Assembly: GCF_020564625.1 (NCBI RefSeq)
Contig: NZ_JAJBZT010000005.1
Span: 186,001-250,000, forward strand
Length of the DNA stretch: 64,000 nucleotides
Reading direction: 5' to 3'
From: Leeia speluncae
Lineage (GTDB): Bacteria; Pseudomonadota; Gammaproteobacteria; Burkholderiales; Leeiaceae
This document shows, one piece after another, positions 19,064-29,452 of this stretch. Both the position numbers and the translations under genes were made by a program. Each line of letters starts with the position of its first letter. The stretch's first letter is position 1. The notes beneath the pieces are model-generated. The model searched no databases, was not told the origin of the DNA, and saw only the letters and a program-made list of their open reading frames with translations.

Positions 19064-20563
19064 ATGAATCAACAAGACAAACCGGACCCGATATTTGATG
19101 ATTTGGGAGAATCCCCGGTCTTGTCTAAGTTGGATGCGCTAATCCGGAAACATCGCCCAGCAGGTGTAGACGCACCGGTGTTAACAGATAGGGTGAATAA
19201 AAACAGTGCTAGATTTAGCGCTGGATTCCCTACACTGATTGACCCCGTAACCACAGAAGCACCACGCCCTGCCATTACACCGGATCCTGTTGTAACATTT
19301 GAAGTAGCGGCGCTAGAAGAGCCTCCGCTTTTATTAGAAATTGATGATTCTAATGAAGCCACCAATAGCCCTTCGGTGATTGACGCCAAGCCACTCGCAA
19401 GGTCTAATGTCCCATCTTCTGCGGCCGCTTTACAAGCCAACCCATTACTGTCTTCGTCTAGCATTCCAAAGCCGCGTCCGCGCGAACATACGGCACTAGA
19501 GACAAATACCCCTGCGGTAGACGCACACAAGACCTCCAGCAAGCAAACCAAAACCTTGTACTGGGAAGAGGAAATGCTGCCTCCTATCCCAGACCACGAG
19601 ACAGCCGAGGCGCCTACTCTTGAAGTAGCGGAACTAAGCCCTCCCCTGCTTGATGATGAGATCCCTGTATTAGATGAAATAGTGATAGATGATGCAGCGC
19701 CAGATGAAATCGTATTAGACGAGGTCATTGAAGAACCTTTGCTAATTCTAGAGGCAGACTCATTACCTGCTCCATTTGAAGAAATCATTCCTGATGTGGA
19801 CGATGCGGTTGCTCAGGTTGAAACACCCGTTGAGCATATAGAAGCGCTCGCACCAGATGAGCATGTAGAAGATTCCACCACGTTAGCAATAGAGGATTTA
19901 CCTGCATCAGTGCAGGTCAGCGAAACGATTGAGCCGCTGCAACCGGCATTTGCGCCTAGTGTTGAACCAGAAGCAGTGGAAACACTAGACACGGCGGAAG
20001 AACTCTCTGTAGCGCCTATCGAACAAAGCCGCCTAGATGCGCCACCAGAAGAGACTTTCGAGGTGGAAATTGCAGTCACGCAAGAAGTAGCATCGGAAGA
20101 TGAAACGGAGAATGCATTAGAGCAGCCCATCTTTGATTTGATGGGCGAGATACTAAGCGCACCAACGAATTCGACAGACCCAATTGCAGCGATTTTAGCG
20201 ACGCCAGTAGAGGAAGGCACTCACGACGAAGTGCCAGTGTTAACCGAATTAGCACTCGAGTACGATGAAGAATTGCTCCCTCTATTAGACCCGCAGAGTC
20301 GATCTGACTGGGTTGCCGACATGGTGGAAGAAGTCATTCAAGAAATTACACCCAAGATTAGAGCCCTTGTTCGTGCACAACTTGGCCTTCAAATTGGCGG
20401 CTTAATGAAAACCGTCACCGAAGAAGTCAGCAAACAATTACAAGACAGCTGGCGAAATGAACTCAAGCGCAAAATTGAAAAACGTGTAGTAGACGAGGTA
20501 GACGCCAACCTCAAGCAACATATTATTGGTCAAGTAATCCAACCGCCTACATCCAACCAATAA
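19064..20563 (+). CDS. acidic low-complexity protein with C-terminal helical domain
   Basis: A 499-residue protein I do not recognise with certainty. Residues about 1-400 are strongly acidic and rich in Glu, Asp, Ala, Pro and Ile/Leu, with no fold signature, so probably disordered. The last 90 residues (from about PLLDPQSRSDWVADMV) look like a conserved amphipathic helical domain with a basic KRKIEKRVVDEVD part. There is no signal peptide or membrane segment. Its place between holC and valS resembles betaproteobacterial genes annotated DUF2486, a tentative assignment. It is translated in the pepA-holC run, 3 nt before the cyclase gene. Confidence 0.7.
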   Translation: MNQQDKPDPIFDDLGESPVLSKLDALIRKHRPAGVDAPVLTDRVNKNSARFSAGFPTLIDPVTTEAPRPAITPDPVVTFEVAALEEPPLLLEIDDSNEATNSPSVIDAKPLARSNVPSSAAALQANPLLSSSSIPKPRPREHTALETNTPAVDAHKTSSKQTKTLYWEEEMLPPIPDHETAEAPTLEVAELSPPLLDDEIPVLDEIVIDDAAPDEIVLDEVIEEPLLILEADSLPAPFEEIIPDVDDAVAQVETPVEHIEALAPDEHVEDSTTLAIEDLPASVQVSETIEPLQPAFAPSVEPEAVETLDTAEELSVAPIEQSRLDAPPEETFEVEIAVTQEVASEDETENALEQPIFDLMGEILSAPTNSTDPIAAILATPVEEGTHDEVPVLTELALEYDEELLPLLDPQSRSDWVADMVEEVIQEITPKIRALVRAQLGLQIGGLMKTVTEEVSKQLQDSWRNELKRKIEKRVVDEVDANLKQHIIGQVIQPPTSNQ

Positions 20564-20566
20564 AGC

Positions 20567-22417
20567 ATGAAGGCCACTGAATTACTTCGTAACGCCTTAA
20601 AACAACCCTCATGGTGGGTGGCATTTTTCTTTGTTGCACTTGCTGCCCTACTTATCCCACTTTCCGAATCTGATATCGACACCCCCTTACAAAGCTTAAA
20701 TCACTGGGGGAACGACCACCTTGTGCGTTGGGATGCAAAGCTTAGACCAGCACCAGACAATGTCGTCATTATCGCGGTTGATCAAAAAAGTATTGAAGAT
20801 CCAAATATGATGGAAATGGCCGGCACACGCTGGCCATGGCCACGCGTCATTCACGGCGAATTGCTAGAACAAGTGCTTGCTAAAGAAAAACCTGCAGCCA
20901 TTGTCTTTGATGTGATGTTTACCGAACCTGAAGCGTCAGATGCGCAATTGGTTGCGGCACTTCGTAAAGTGCCAGCTTATTTACCCATTGCCATCGCACC
21001 AGATGGCAATTCGTTTCCGCTTGCCAAACTCCCCTCAGTGATGGGTATTAAACGGTCGGCACACGCAAATCCTAATGCAAGCCTTCCGATTCAAATGCCT
21101 ATTTCATTTGATTTGGATGTTTTAAAAACGGGGCATATCAACTTTCCAGAAGACAGCGATGGCATCGGTAGGCGATACGAGGTATTTCGCCAACATGAGG
21201 GATGGTCGATTCCCTCTATGCCAACCCGAATCGCGGAAGATCAACAATGGAATATCCCAAGAGCAAACGACATCCCTCTACACTGGTATGGCACCCCATT
21301 TCAACGATTATCCTACCGGGACGTTTATCTTTCAGGGCAAATGGCTAATGCGCCGAAAATTCCTTCACTAAAAGGAAAAATTGTCATTATTGGTGCGGTA
21401 GCGATTGGCCTTGGTGATCTCCGCGCGACACCAATGAGTGGCAAAATGATTGGACCAGAAATTCTTGCCACCGCAATTAGTAATTTAGCGAACCAAGATT
21501 GGCTTCACACGCTACCTAGCGGGATCACGCTGACGTTAACCTGCTTAGTCATTTTGCTCATTGCATGGCGATACAGTAATGGCACGCATCCCTCTTTAAT
21601 TGGTGGCGCACTGTTACTTTTTAGCCTCATTGTGATTGCCTTTGCTTGGCTCGCCATTCATGAAAATTATCTATGGCAACCCTTCGCCGGGTTAGTCCTC
21701 ATTTGGCTCTACTTCTTCTTTTGCGCCTTGTTTTACTTTTTATATGAGAAGCGCAAAAGGCAACATATACAACAAACGTTTAATCGATTCTTAGATCCTC
21801 GTGTCGTGAAAACACTGAGTGACTCCTCTATGTTGGCGTCATCTGAAATTGGACAAAACGTTATGCTCTCGGTATTATTTTCAGATATCCGTGGCTTTAC
21901 TACGATGTCGGAAAAATCCTCACCGGCTGAAATTGTCTATTTGCTCAACAAGTACTTTGATAACCAAGTGTCTTGTATTTATGAAGAAGGCGGCACGTTA
22001 GACAAGTTCATTGGCGATGCGATTATGGCATTTTGGGGGGCACCGGTAGCACATGCGAATCATGCTGAGTTAGCGGTCAATGCGGCGCTTTCCATGGCGG
22101 AGAACTTGGAAAAGTTCAAAGCGGACATGGCAGGCAAAGCAGATGGCTTTGAGATTGGTATTGGGATCAACACAGGCCCAGCCATTGTTGGTTTTATTGG
22201 GTCGAGCCATCGCCTAGACTACACGGCGATTGGTGACACCGTTAACCTAGCTAGTCGGATTGAAGGGCAAACCAAGGGAATTGCTCGAGTATTAGTCTCT
22301 GAATATACACGTGAAGCATGTGGTAACACCTTTGATTTTATCGAACACGGTGAATTCACTGTGAAAGGGAGAGAACAGCCGGTACGGTTGTTTGAACCAA
22401 GGAGAAAACAACAATGA
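20567..22417 (+). CDS. CHASE2-domain class III adenylate cyclase
   Basis: Membrane sensor that should make cAMP. The 616-residue protein has an N-terminal membrane helix (about 16-34), an extracytoplasmic CHASE2 sensor (about 50-300), three helices (about 315-390), and a C-terminal class III cyclase domain. Metal ligands Asp440 and Asp484 are present. The ATP-selecting Lys480 (DKFIGD) is kept; Thr553 takes the position of the mammalian Asp, as in many bacterial adenylate cyclases; transition-state residues Asn560 and Arg564 are kept. The stop overlaps the next gene by 4 nt. The ligand is unknown. Confidence 0.9.
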   Translation: MKATELLRNALKQPSWWVAFFFVALAALLIPLSESDIDTPLQSLNHWGNDHLVRWDAKLRPAPDNVVIIAVDQKSIEDPNMMEMAGTRWPWPRVIHGELLEQVLAKEKPAAIVFDVMFTEPEASDAQLVAALRKVPAYLPIAIAPDGNSFPLAKLPSVMGIKRSAHANPNASLPIQMPISFDLDVLKTGHINFPEDSDGIGRRYEVFRQHEGWSIPSMPTRIAEDQQWNIPRANDIPLHWYGTPFQRLSYRDVYLSGQMANAPKIPSLKGKIVIIGAVAIGLGDLRATPMSGKMIGPEILATAISNLANQDWLHTLPSGITLTLTCLVILLIAWRYSNGTHPSLIGGALLLFSLIVIAFAWLAIHENYLWQPFAGLVLIWLYFFFCALFYFLYEKRKRQHIQQTFNRFLDPRVVKTLSDSSMLASSEIGQNVMLSVLFSDIRGFTTMSEKSSPAEIVYLLNKYFDNQVSCIYEEGGTLDKFIGDAIMAFWGAPVAHANHAELAVNAALSMAENLEKFKADMAGKADGFEIGIGINTGPAIVGFIGSSHRLDYTAIGDTVNLASRIEGQTKGIARVLVSEYTREACGNTFDFIEHGEFTVKGREQPVRLFEPRRKQQ

Positions 22418-22902
22418 AAAAGTACTTGGCAACTGGCGTAGCCGCCGGATTGTTTATGCTGATGTCTGCCGCCCACGCCGACCCAGCAACCATCGTGAAT
22501 AAGAGCGATTTAAAAGCCACTCCAAAATTGGATGCTGCCGCTATCACGACATTATCAGAGAAGACAGAAGTAACCATCCTAACGATTGATGGCGGATGGG
22601 CCCAAATCAAAACAACAGATGGCAAACAAGGCTGGATTCGATCGAACAACGTGCGCAGCAAAACAGCTGCAGCCAACCCTGCAAATGTATTGGGCGCCTT
22701 AGCCAAAACAGGCAGTTCTTCTAGCGCACCTACTACCGGTGTAAAAGGACTTAATAAAGACGATCTAGAAAATGCGAGCCCTAACTTCAAAGAAGTAGCG
22801 CAACTAGAAAAATATGATGTATCTGGTGCAGAAGCGAAGCGATTTGCGCAATCTAGCAAATTAAAAGCGCAAAAAGTAGATTACCTAGATGGGGGCAAGT
22901 AA
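22414..22902 (+). CDS. periplasmic SH3-domain protein
   Basis: A 162-residue exported protein. The signal peptide ends AAHA-D near residue 22. A bacterial SH3 domain follows (about 25-85; TEVTILTIDGGWAQIKTTDGKQGWIRSNNV). The C-terminal half is Ala/Ser/Lys-rich, without a domain I recognise. Such domains often bind peptidoglycan or partner proteins. The start overlaps the cyclase stop (ATGA) and the stop is 3 nt before an M48 lipoprotein protease, so the three are expressed together. A shared envelope-sensing role is inference. Confidence 0.8.
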   Translation: MKKYLATGVAAGLFMLMSAAHADPATIVNKSDLKATPKLDAAAITTLSEKTEVTILTIDGGWAQIKTTDGKQGWIRSNNVRSKTAAANPANVLGALAKTGSSSSAPTTGVKGLNKDDLENASPNFKEVAQLEKYDVSGAEAKRFAQSSKLKAQKVDYLDGGK

Positions 22903-22905
22903 TTC

Positions 22906-23784
22906 ATGAAAACGTATTTTCCTCGTCTATCGTTAGTTGCCGCGCTTTTACTAGGTGCATCCATCCTATCCGCTTGTGGCCCTAACTCGAAAGGCATGCA
23001 GCAATTTGCCCAGTTAATACCAGATAAAAACACCAGAGATGCAGTGACGGGTGTCGCTCAAATGACGTCTGATGTAAGCCCAGAAGAAGAGTTGGCAATG
23101 GGCAAGGAGATGTCTGCCTATTTGCTAGGAGCAAAGCCACTCCTAAAAAATGCGGCAGTTGAAAACTACGTGAATAAAGTAGGCCGCTGGATTGCCCTTC
23201 AATCTGACCGCCCAGATCTTAATTGGCATTTTGGTGTAATTGACACGCCATCAGTCAACGCGTTTGCGGCACCAAGCGGCTACGTGTTTGTCACTAAAGG
23301 CTTACTCAAAAATGTTAAAAACGAATCTGAGCTTGCAGGTGTCTTGGGGCATGAAATTGCCCATGTGATTAAAAGACACCATGTGAATGCAATCAAAAAA
23401 CAAGGTGGTGTCAAACTTTTTGGTGCCGTGCTGAATAAGCAAGCGCAAAAAGAGGGTTCAGCAGAGTCCCAACTATTTGCGAATGCGATGAAGAACATGT
23501 TTACCAGCGGTCTTAGCCATTCAGATGAGTTTGAAGCAGATAAAATGGGCGTTGTCTTAGCAACCCGTGCGGGCTATAACCCATATGGCTTACCTAGCGT
23601 TCTACAAATGTATGCATCAGACCAAAAAGACCCGGGATTTGAACTACTCACGTCCACTCACCCGTTACCAAATGATCGCATTGATCGCTTGGATAAACTA
23701 ATGGGTACAAAGCTAGACGGCTTTGAGCAAACAGGTAGCAACGATAGCTCACGCTTAAAAGCGATTCAGCGCTTACTGCGTTAA
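22906..23784 (+). CDS. M48 family metalloprotease lipoprotein
   Basis: A 292-residue zinc metalloprotease of the M48 (Oma1/BepA/LoiP) group. A lipobox LSAC puts the lipid at Cys24, so it is membrane-anchored, facing the periplasm. Zinc ligands are His149 and His153 of HEIAH, with Glu208 in the downstream EFEAD motif. Unlike BepA it has no TPR tail. Its likely role is outer-membrane protein quality control. It is the last gene of the pepA run and is followed by a terminator. Confidence 0.9.
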   Translation: MKTYFPRLSLVAALLLGASILSACGPNSKGMQQFAQLIPDKNTRDAVTGVAQMTSDVSPEEELAMGKEMSAYLLGAKPLLKNAAVENYVNKVGRWIALQSDRPDLNWHFGVIDTPSVNAFAAPSGYVFVTKGLLKNVKNESELAGVLGHEIAHVIKRHHVNAIKKQGGVKLFGAVLNKQAQKEGSAESQLFANAMKNMFTSGLSHSDEFEADKMGVVLATRAGYNPYGLPSVLQMYASDQKDPGFELLTSTHPLPNDRIDRLDKLMGTKLDGFEQTGSNDSSRLKAIQRLLR

Positions 23785-23802
23785 AACACACATTGCTTCC
23801 CA

Positions 23803-23837
23803 ACAAAAAACCGCCCGTTAATCTGGCGGTTTTTTGT
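23803..23837 (+). terminator. intrinsic terminator of the pepA-to-M48 operon
   Basis: Arms 23803-23815 (ending CCGCC) and 23825-23837 (starting GGCGG) pair perfectly around a 9-nt loop; a T6 run lies within the 3' arm. Confidence 0.88.
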
Positions 23838-23900
23838 TTAAACAGCCTCGCTCGGGTATAATTTACCGATTATCTATTCACACATCTGACCAGACCCCAT

Positions 23901-26711
23901 ATGGAACTCGCGAAAAGCTTTGAACCCGGTGATATCGAACGTCGTTGGTACGAATTTTGGAACCAAAAAGACTACTTCCGCCCATCCATGGATGCGAATG
24001 CACCGTCATTTGCCATCCAACTACCACCGCCAAACGTCACTGGCGTGTTGCACATGGGCCACGCGTTCAACCAAACCATTATGGATGGTCTAACCCGCTA
24101 CCATCGCATGAAGGGTTATAACACCGTTTGGGTGCCTGGTACGGATCACGCGGGTATCGCGACTCAGATCGTAGTAGAGCGCCAACTGGCAGAACAAGGC
24201 AAAAACCGCCACGAACTTGGCCGTGATGCGTTCATCAATAAAGTATGGGACTGGAAAGCACACTCTGGCTCTACCATTACCAGCCAAATGCGCCGTGTGG
24301 GCGCGTCAGTAGACTGGAGCCGCGAATACTTCACAATGGACGACAAGATGTCGACTGCTGTCGTAGAAGTGTTTGTTCGCCTGTTTGAGCAAGGCCTGAT
24401 TTACCGTGGCAAACGTCTGGTGAACTGGGACCCGAAACTGGGTACTGCCGTTTCTGATCTGGAAGTAGTGAGTGAAGAAGAAGATGGCTTTATGTGGCAC
24501 ATCCGCTACCCGGTTGTGGGTAGTGATGAGAGCGTAGTGGTCGCCACCACTCGCCCGGAAACCCTATTGGGCGACGTGGCAGTAGCGATTAACCCGACTG
24601 ATGAGCGTTACCAGCACCTGCTAGGTAAACAACTGGAATTGCCACTGACTGGCCGTACCATTCCGGTGATTGCCGATGATTACGTCGACGCCGCCTTTGG
24701 TACCGGTTTTGTAAAAATCACCCCTGCACATGACTTTAACGATTACCAAGTCGGTAAGCGCCACAACACGCCACTGATTAACGTGATGGATCTGGAAGCG
24801 CGCATTTTGGCGAAAGCCGATGTGTTTGCCTTTGATGGCAGCAGCACAAGCCAGATCGATCTGCCTGCCGCATACGCAGGGCTTGACCGCGTTGATGCCC
24901 GTAAACAGATCGTTGCGGACCTGCAAACTGCAGGTTTATTGGTTGAAGTAAAACCACACAAACTAATGGTGCCACGTGGCGACCGTACCGGCTCGATCAT
25001 CGAACCATTGTTGACCGATCAATGGTTTGTGGCCATGCAAAAAGTGGGCGAAGGGGATGCTACCGGCAAATCCATCACCCAAAAAGCGATTGATGCAGTA
25101 GAAAGCGGTGAAGTGCGCTTTATCCCGGAAAACTGGGTAAACACCTACAACCAGTGGATGAACAACATTCAAGACTGGTGTATTTCTCGTCAGTTATGGT
25201 GGGGCCACCAAATCCCGGCTTGGTACGATGAAGAAGGCAATGTGTACGTTGCCCGTACCGAAGCGGAAGCGCAAGCCAAAGCGGGCGGCAAAACCCTTCG
25301 CCGTGACGATGACGTACTGGATACCTGGTTCAGTTCCGCCTTAGTGCCATTCTCATCACTGGGCTGGCCGGCGCAAACACCAGAACTAGACGCTTTTGTC
25401 CCGTCAGGCGTATTGGTGACGGGCTATGAAATTATCTTCTTCTGGGTTGCCCGGATGATCATGATGACCACTCACTTTACTGGCAAAGTGCCGTTCCGTG
25501 ATGTGTACATCCATGGCATCGTGCGCGACCACGAAGGCAAGAAGATGTCGAAGTCCGAAGGCAACGTGATTGATCCGGTTGACCTGATCGACGGCGTGGC
25601 ATTAGACAAGCTACTAGAAAAACGCACAACCGGCTTACGTCGCCCTGAAAAAGCGCCGCAGATCGCCAAAGAAACCGAAAAGCTGTTCCCGGAAGGCATC
25701 CCTGCCTATGGTGCAGATGCGCTACGCTTTAGTATGGCCAGCTACGCCACCCTAGGCCGTAACGTCAACTTCGACTTCAAGCGCTGCGAAGGCTACCGCA
25801 ACTTCTGCAACAAGATGTGGAACGCCACCCGCTTTGTGATGATGAACGTGGAAGGCAAAGACTGCGGCCAAGACGAGAGCTTGCCGCTAGAATACAGCTT
25901 TGTTGACCAATGGATTATTGGCCTGCTACAGCAAGCAGAAGCGGAAATGACGACAGCGCTAGATACCTACCGCTTCGACATGGCAGCGCAGATCATGTAC
26001 GAATTCATCTGGAACGAATACTGTGACTGGTACGTTGAGCTAGCCAAAGTACAAATCCAGAAAGGTAACGAAGCGCAACAACGTGCGACTCGCCGTACCT
26101 TGGTGCGAGTATTGGAAGTTGCCTTGCGCCTAACCCACCCACTCATGCCATTCATCACTGAAGAGCTATGGCAAACCGTGGCACCACTAGCCAACGCGAA
26201 GAAAACCGATTCAATTATGGTATCGAGCTGGCCAGTCGCTGCGCCAGAAAAAATCAGTGCAGAAGCCAATGCACGTATGGCGAGCTTTAAAGAAATGGTG
26301 AATGCTGTGCGTAACTTGCGTGCAGAAATGAACCTAACCAGCAAAGCACCGCTGTTTATCGAAACAAACGATGCTTCACAAGCAGACTTCATCCCTTACT
26401 TGATGCTGGTTGCCAAAGTATCAGAAGGTGAGATTGTCGCCGCACTGCCAGAAGGCGATGCGCCGGTGGCAATCAGCGGCAATAGCCGTTTGATGCTGAA
26501 AGTGGAAATCGACAAGGCCGCAGAAACCGCTCGCCTAACCAAGGAAATCACCAAGGTAGAAACCGAGCTTGGCAAGCTGACTGCCAAACTGGAAAAACCG
26601 GGTTATACCGACAAAGCGCCAGCGCATCTGGTTGAACGTGATAAAGCACAGTTAGCTGACTTCACCGAGAAACTAGAGAAGCTGAAAACCCAATTAGCTA
26701 AGTTGGGCTAA
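23901..26711 (+). CDS. valS: valyl-tRNA synthetase
   Basis: Class I aminoacyl-tRNA synthetase charging tRNA-Val and editing mischarged threonine. The 936-residue protein has the HIGH-type motif HMGH (51-54), the CP1 editing insertion, the KMSKS loop (548-552), an anticodon-binding helical domain and the C-terminal coiled-coil arm ([22 protein letters not shown]). The ATG at 23901 begins [17 protein letters not shown], the usual start. A terminator separates it from the M48 gene upstream. Confidence 0.97.
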   Translation: MELAKSFEPGDIERRWYEFWNQKDYFRPSMDANAPSFAIQLPPPNVTGVLHMGHAFNQTIMDGLTRYHRMKGYNTVWVPGTDHAGIATQIVVERQLAEQGKNRHELGRDAFINKVWDWKAHSGSTITSQMRRVGASVDWSREYFTMDDKMSTAVVEVFVRLFEQGLIYRGKRLVNWDPKLGTAVSDLEVVSEEEDGFMWHIRYPVVGSDESVVVATTRPETLLGDVAVAINPTDERYQHLLGKQLELPLTGRTIPVIADDYVDAAFGTGFVKITPAHDFNDYQVGKRHNTPLINVMDLEARILAKADVFAFDGSSTSQIDLPAAYAGLDRVDARKQIVADLQTAGLLVEVKPHKLMVPRGDRTGSIIEPLLTDQWFVAMQKVGEGDATGKSITQKAIDAVESGEVRFIPENWVNTYNQWMNNIQDWCISRQLWWGHQIPAWYDEEGNVYVARTEAEAQAKAGGKTLRRDDDVLDTWFSSALVPFSSLGWPAQTPELDAFVPSGVLVTGYEIIFFWVARMIMMTTHFTGKVPFRDVYIHGIVRDHEGKKMSKSEGNVIDPVDLIDGVALDKLLEKRTTGLRRPEKAPQIAKETEKLFPEGIPAYGADALRFSMASYATLGRNVNFDFKRCEGYRNFCNKMWNATRFVMMNVEGKDCGQDESLPLEYSFVDQWIIGLLQQAEAEMTTALDTYRFDMAAQIMYEFIWNEYCDWYVELAKVQIQKGNEAQQRATRRTLVRVLEVALRLTHPLMPFITEELWQTVAPLANAKKTDSIMVSSWPVAAPEKISAEANARMASFKEMVNAVRNLRAEMNLTSKAPLFIETNDASQADFIPYLMLVAKVSEGEIVAALPEGDAPVAISGNSRLMLKVEIDKAAETARLTKEITKVETELGKLTAKLEKPGYTDKAPAHLVERDKAQLADFTEKLEKLKTQLAKLG

Positions 26712-26718
26712 GACAAAT

Positions 26719-26743
26719 AACCCGGGCACTCCCCGGGTTTTTT
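26719..26743 (+). terminator. intrinsic terminator of valS
   Basis: Perfect 8-bp stem AACCCGGG/CCCGGGTT (26719-26726, 26732-26739) with a 5-nt loop, followed by T4 and more T. Confidence 0.9.
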
Positions 26744-26804
26744 GTTGTCTGAATGCAATCATCTCCCTACAATAAAGCATTGTCATTTGCATATTTCATC
26801 AAAA

Positions 26805-28391
26805 ATGAAGCCTAGCAACTCTCTTATTGCCCGATTAAAACTTTTGCTGGTTTTCTTCACTATCATCATTGGCTTCGCTTTTTCAACACAAACTCACGCC
26901 GCACCAACGGATGCCCCGCTGGCGATTGGTAATCGTACAATTATCGTATTTAGAGGCAACTACGGCTTATTTAGCCCCATCGAACGGGCGAACAATGCGA
27001 AACAGCGTATCGCAACGATTTTTCCATTAAGCAAAGAAGGTTGGACATCTATTCAACCAACATCAAATGGGATTGCGGTCTCAATTGATGGAAAACCAAT
27101 TTTTTATGTACTAAAAAGCGATTTACCACCAAACACAAACCAGACAGTCGAAACATTGGCTAATGAGGCATCGCGAAACCTTCAAAGTGCATGGGAAGAA
27201 TCAAAAGAAACAAAAGACCCGAGTGCTCTAGCCAATGCATGGATCAACACGATTGGTGCAACGGTAGGTTTAATTGTCAGCATTATCGTATTAAACAAGC
27301 TCTTAATGCGTTTTAGAACCTTCGCTGTCCTTACCCTTACGCATAAATTACGCGAGGTTCACCGGTTTCAATTTGGCCGAAAACTCACAAGTACAATTGC
27401 CATTATTTTAGCTAGGCTCATCGTATTAATGGCTTGGCTCATAAGCCTTGGGATTGTCGCCCTCTACCTAACCTTTGTACTCAACCAATTTGTCCTCACC
27501 CGCCCTGCCGCAGAAACACTAATTGCATCCATTACTGGCTTAGTTGTGGATGGTGCAACAGGATTTGTCAGTGCTTTACCTGGGCTATTTTTAGCTGCGC
27601 TTATCTTTTTAGCAGCATGGATGGCGACCAGACTCTCTACCGAACTATTTAATAATGTAGAAAAAAATGAAGCCGATCATGGCCCTCTTAATGCGCATAC
27701 CGCCCCAACAACAAGACGGATTGTGAATGCCAGCCTTTGGCTATTTGCCGCAGCCATGGCTTATCCTTACCTACCAGGCGCCCATACCCAAGCGTTTCAA
27801 GGTTTATCTGTGCTACTTGGTTTAATGGTATCGATTGGGGCATCTGGTGTAGTTGGGCAGATCGCCAGCGGGGTAATGATTGTTTACACCTATGCACTCA
27901 AAAAAGGGGAATATGTCAAAATTGCAGAACATGAAGGAACCGTCACTGAACTTGGCCTTTTTGTCACGCGGCTTCGGACCGGGATGGGTGAAGAAGTAGC
28001 GCTTCCGAATACCTTTGTGCTTGCCAATGTAACCCGTAACTTCTCTCGAATTCACTCTGGGACTGGCTTTGTATTAGACGTGGCAATTTCTATTGGTTAT
28101 GACACTTCATGGCGATTAGTACATGAAATGTTGCTAACAGCAGCGAAAAGTGTACCTGATATATTAAATGAACCGCCCGCTTATGTCGTTCAGACGGCGC
28201 TATCTGATTTTTATGTAGAGTACAAATTGGTAACACACGTTGGTACTGAAGAACCGTCGATGCGGGCAAGAGTAGCTAGCGCCTTACGAGCAGCTATTCA
28301 GGATGAATTTAACCGTAATCAAGTACAAATTATGTCTCCGCATTATTTTGCAGACCCGGCGACACCGAAAATTGTAACGGAAATAAAATAG
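26805..28391 (+). CDS. MscS-family mechanosensitive channel
   Basis: A 528-residue small-conductance mechanosensitive channel family protein. A signal-like hydrophobic N terminus (about 11-33) is followed by a periplasmic region of about 110 residues. Several membrane helices follow (about 145-168, 200-235, 250-285, 310-330), then the MscS pore helix and beta domain: GLMVSIGASGVVGQIASG and the downstream VKIAEHEGTVTELGLFVTRLRT. The start at 26805 is chosen because it opens the signal segment; its Shine-Dalgarno is weak and other starts are possible. It is monocistronic between two terminators. Confidence 0.88.
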   Translation: MKPSNSLIARLKLLLVFFTIIIGFAFSTQTHAAPTDAPLAIGNRTIIVFRGNYGLFSPIERANNAKQRIATIFPLSKEGWTSIQPTSNGIAVSIDGKPIFYVLKSDLPPNTNQTVETLANEASRNLQSAWEESKETKDPSALANAWINTIGATVGLIVSIIVLNKLLMRFRTFAVLTLTHKLREVHRFQFGRKLTSTIAIILARLIVLMAWLISLGIVALYLTFVLNQFVLTRPAAETLIASITGLVVDGATGFVSALPGLFLAALIFLAAWMATRLSTELFNNVEKNEADHGPLNAHTAPTTRRIVNASLWLFAAAMAYPYLPGAHTQAFQGLSVLLGLMVSIGASGVVGQIASGVMIVYTYALKKGEYVKIAEHEGTVTELGLFVTRLRTGMGEEVALPNTFVLANVTRNFSRIHSGTGFVLDVAISIGYDTSWRLVHEMLLTAAKSVPDILNEPPAYVVQTALSDFYVEYKLVTHVGTEEPSMRARVASALRAAIQDEFNRNQVQIMSPHYFADPATPKIVTEIK

Positions 28392-28430
28392 ACGGATTGC
28401 GGTGACAGTATTGCATCCTCAAGTGACAAG

Positions 28431-28460
28431 AAAGCCCAAGCACTTCTGCTTGGGCTTTTT
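28431..28460. terminator. terminator between mscS-like gene and lipA
   Basis: Perfect 12-bp stem, arms 28431-28442 and 28447-28458 around a CTTC loop, with a T5 run on the plus side and an AAA start usable from the minus side. Confidence 0.85.
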
Positions 28461-28486
28461 AATCTGCTTAGTTACCACTAAAGTGT

Positions 28487-29452
28487 TTACACCCCATGCG
28501 CCTGCTGATCTGCATGGTAGCTAGAGCGAACTAGAGCGCCAACCGCTGCATGCTTAAAGCCCATTTCGTAAGCAGCTGCTTCGAACACTTTAAACTGATC
28601 AGGTGTGACATAACGCAAAACTGGCAAGTGGTGGTTCGATGGCTGTAGATATTGACCGATAGTGATCATGTCGATGTTGTGCGCACGCATGTCACGCATC
28701 ACTTCAAACACCTCTTCGTCGGTCTCGCCCAAGCCCACCATGATGCCAGATTTGGTTGGCAGATCAGGGAAACGGTCTTTGAACTCTTTCAGCAAAGTAA
28801 GAGAATGCTGGTAATCCGAACCTGGGCGCGCTTGTTTGTATAGACGCGGGGCGGTTTCCAGGTTGTGGTTCATCACGTCTGGCGTACCGCGAGACAATAC
28901 ATCTAGCGCAATATCCATCCGGCCACGGAAGTCTGGCACTAGCACTTCGATGCGGGTTTCTGGTGACTGCTTACGGATTTCGGTAATACAGTCGACAAAG
29001 TGCTGGGCACCGCCGTCACGAAGATCATCACGGTCTACACTCGTGATCACCACGTATTTTAGCTTTAGCTTGGCAATGGTTTCTGCCAAGTGGATTGGCT
29101 CGTTCGGGTCCAACGGATTCGGGCGGCCGTGGCCCACATCACAGAATGGGCAACGACGTGTACAGATATCGCCCATGATCATGAAGGTTGCCGTACCGCC
29201 ACCGAAACATTCGCCGATGTTAGGACAGCTAGCTTCTTCACAGACGGTGTGCAGTTTTTGCTCGCGCAGGATTTGCTTGATTTCGTGGAAGCGCGCGCTA
29301 TTATGCGAGCGAACACGGATCCAATCAGGCTTTTTCAGAGGTGTATCTAGCGGCACAATTTTGATAGGGATACGTGCCGTTTTGTCTTCCCCTTTTAACT
29401 TTACGCCAACTTCTTTTTTAGCTGGCTTGTCCTGATTGACATCGCTTGTCAT
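28487..29452 (-). CDS. lipA: lipoyl synthase
   Basis: Radical-SAM enzyme inserting two sulfurs into octanoyl groups on carrier proteins. The 321-residue protein has the auxiliary cluster cysteines Cys71, Cys76 and Cys82 and the radical-SAM CxxxCxxC at Cys97, Cys101 and Cys104. The C-terminal RSSYHA carries the conserved serine ligand. The ATG at 29452 overlaps the lipB stop (ATGA); longer in-frame readings to 29623 lie inside lipB and are not supported. It is the last gene of dacC-DUF493-lipB-lipA. Confidence 0.97.
   Translation of the reverse strand: MTSDVNQDKPAKKEVGVKLKGEDKTARIPIKIVPLDTPLKKPDWIRVRSHNSARFHEIKQILREQKLHTVCEEASCPNIGECFGGGTATFMIMGDICTRRCPFCDVGHGRPNPLDPNEPIHLAETIAKLKLKYVVITSVDRDDLRDGGAQHFVDCITEIRKQSPETRIEVLVPDFRGRMDIALDVLSRGTPDVMNHNLETAPRLYKQARPGSDYQHSLTLLKEFKDRFPDLPTKSGIMVGLGETDEEVFEVMRDMRAHNIDMITIGQYLQPSNHHLPVLRYVTPDQFKVFEAAAYEMGFKHAAVGALVRSSYHADQQAHGV

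Noticed and set aside
19069-19788. 239-residue Ser-rich minus-strand frame
   Set aside because: It is the antisense of the acidic repeat region of the 19064 gene; its composition is a reflection of Glu/Asp-rich codons.
22356-22859. Minus-strand frame opposite the SH3 gene
   Set aside because: Antisense frame with no signal or domain; overlaps a well-supported gene.
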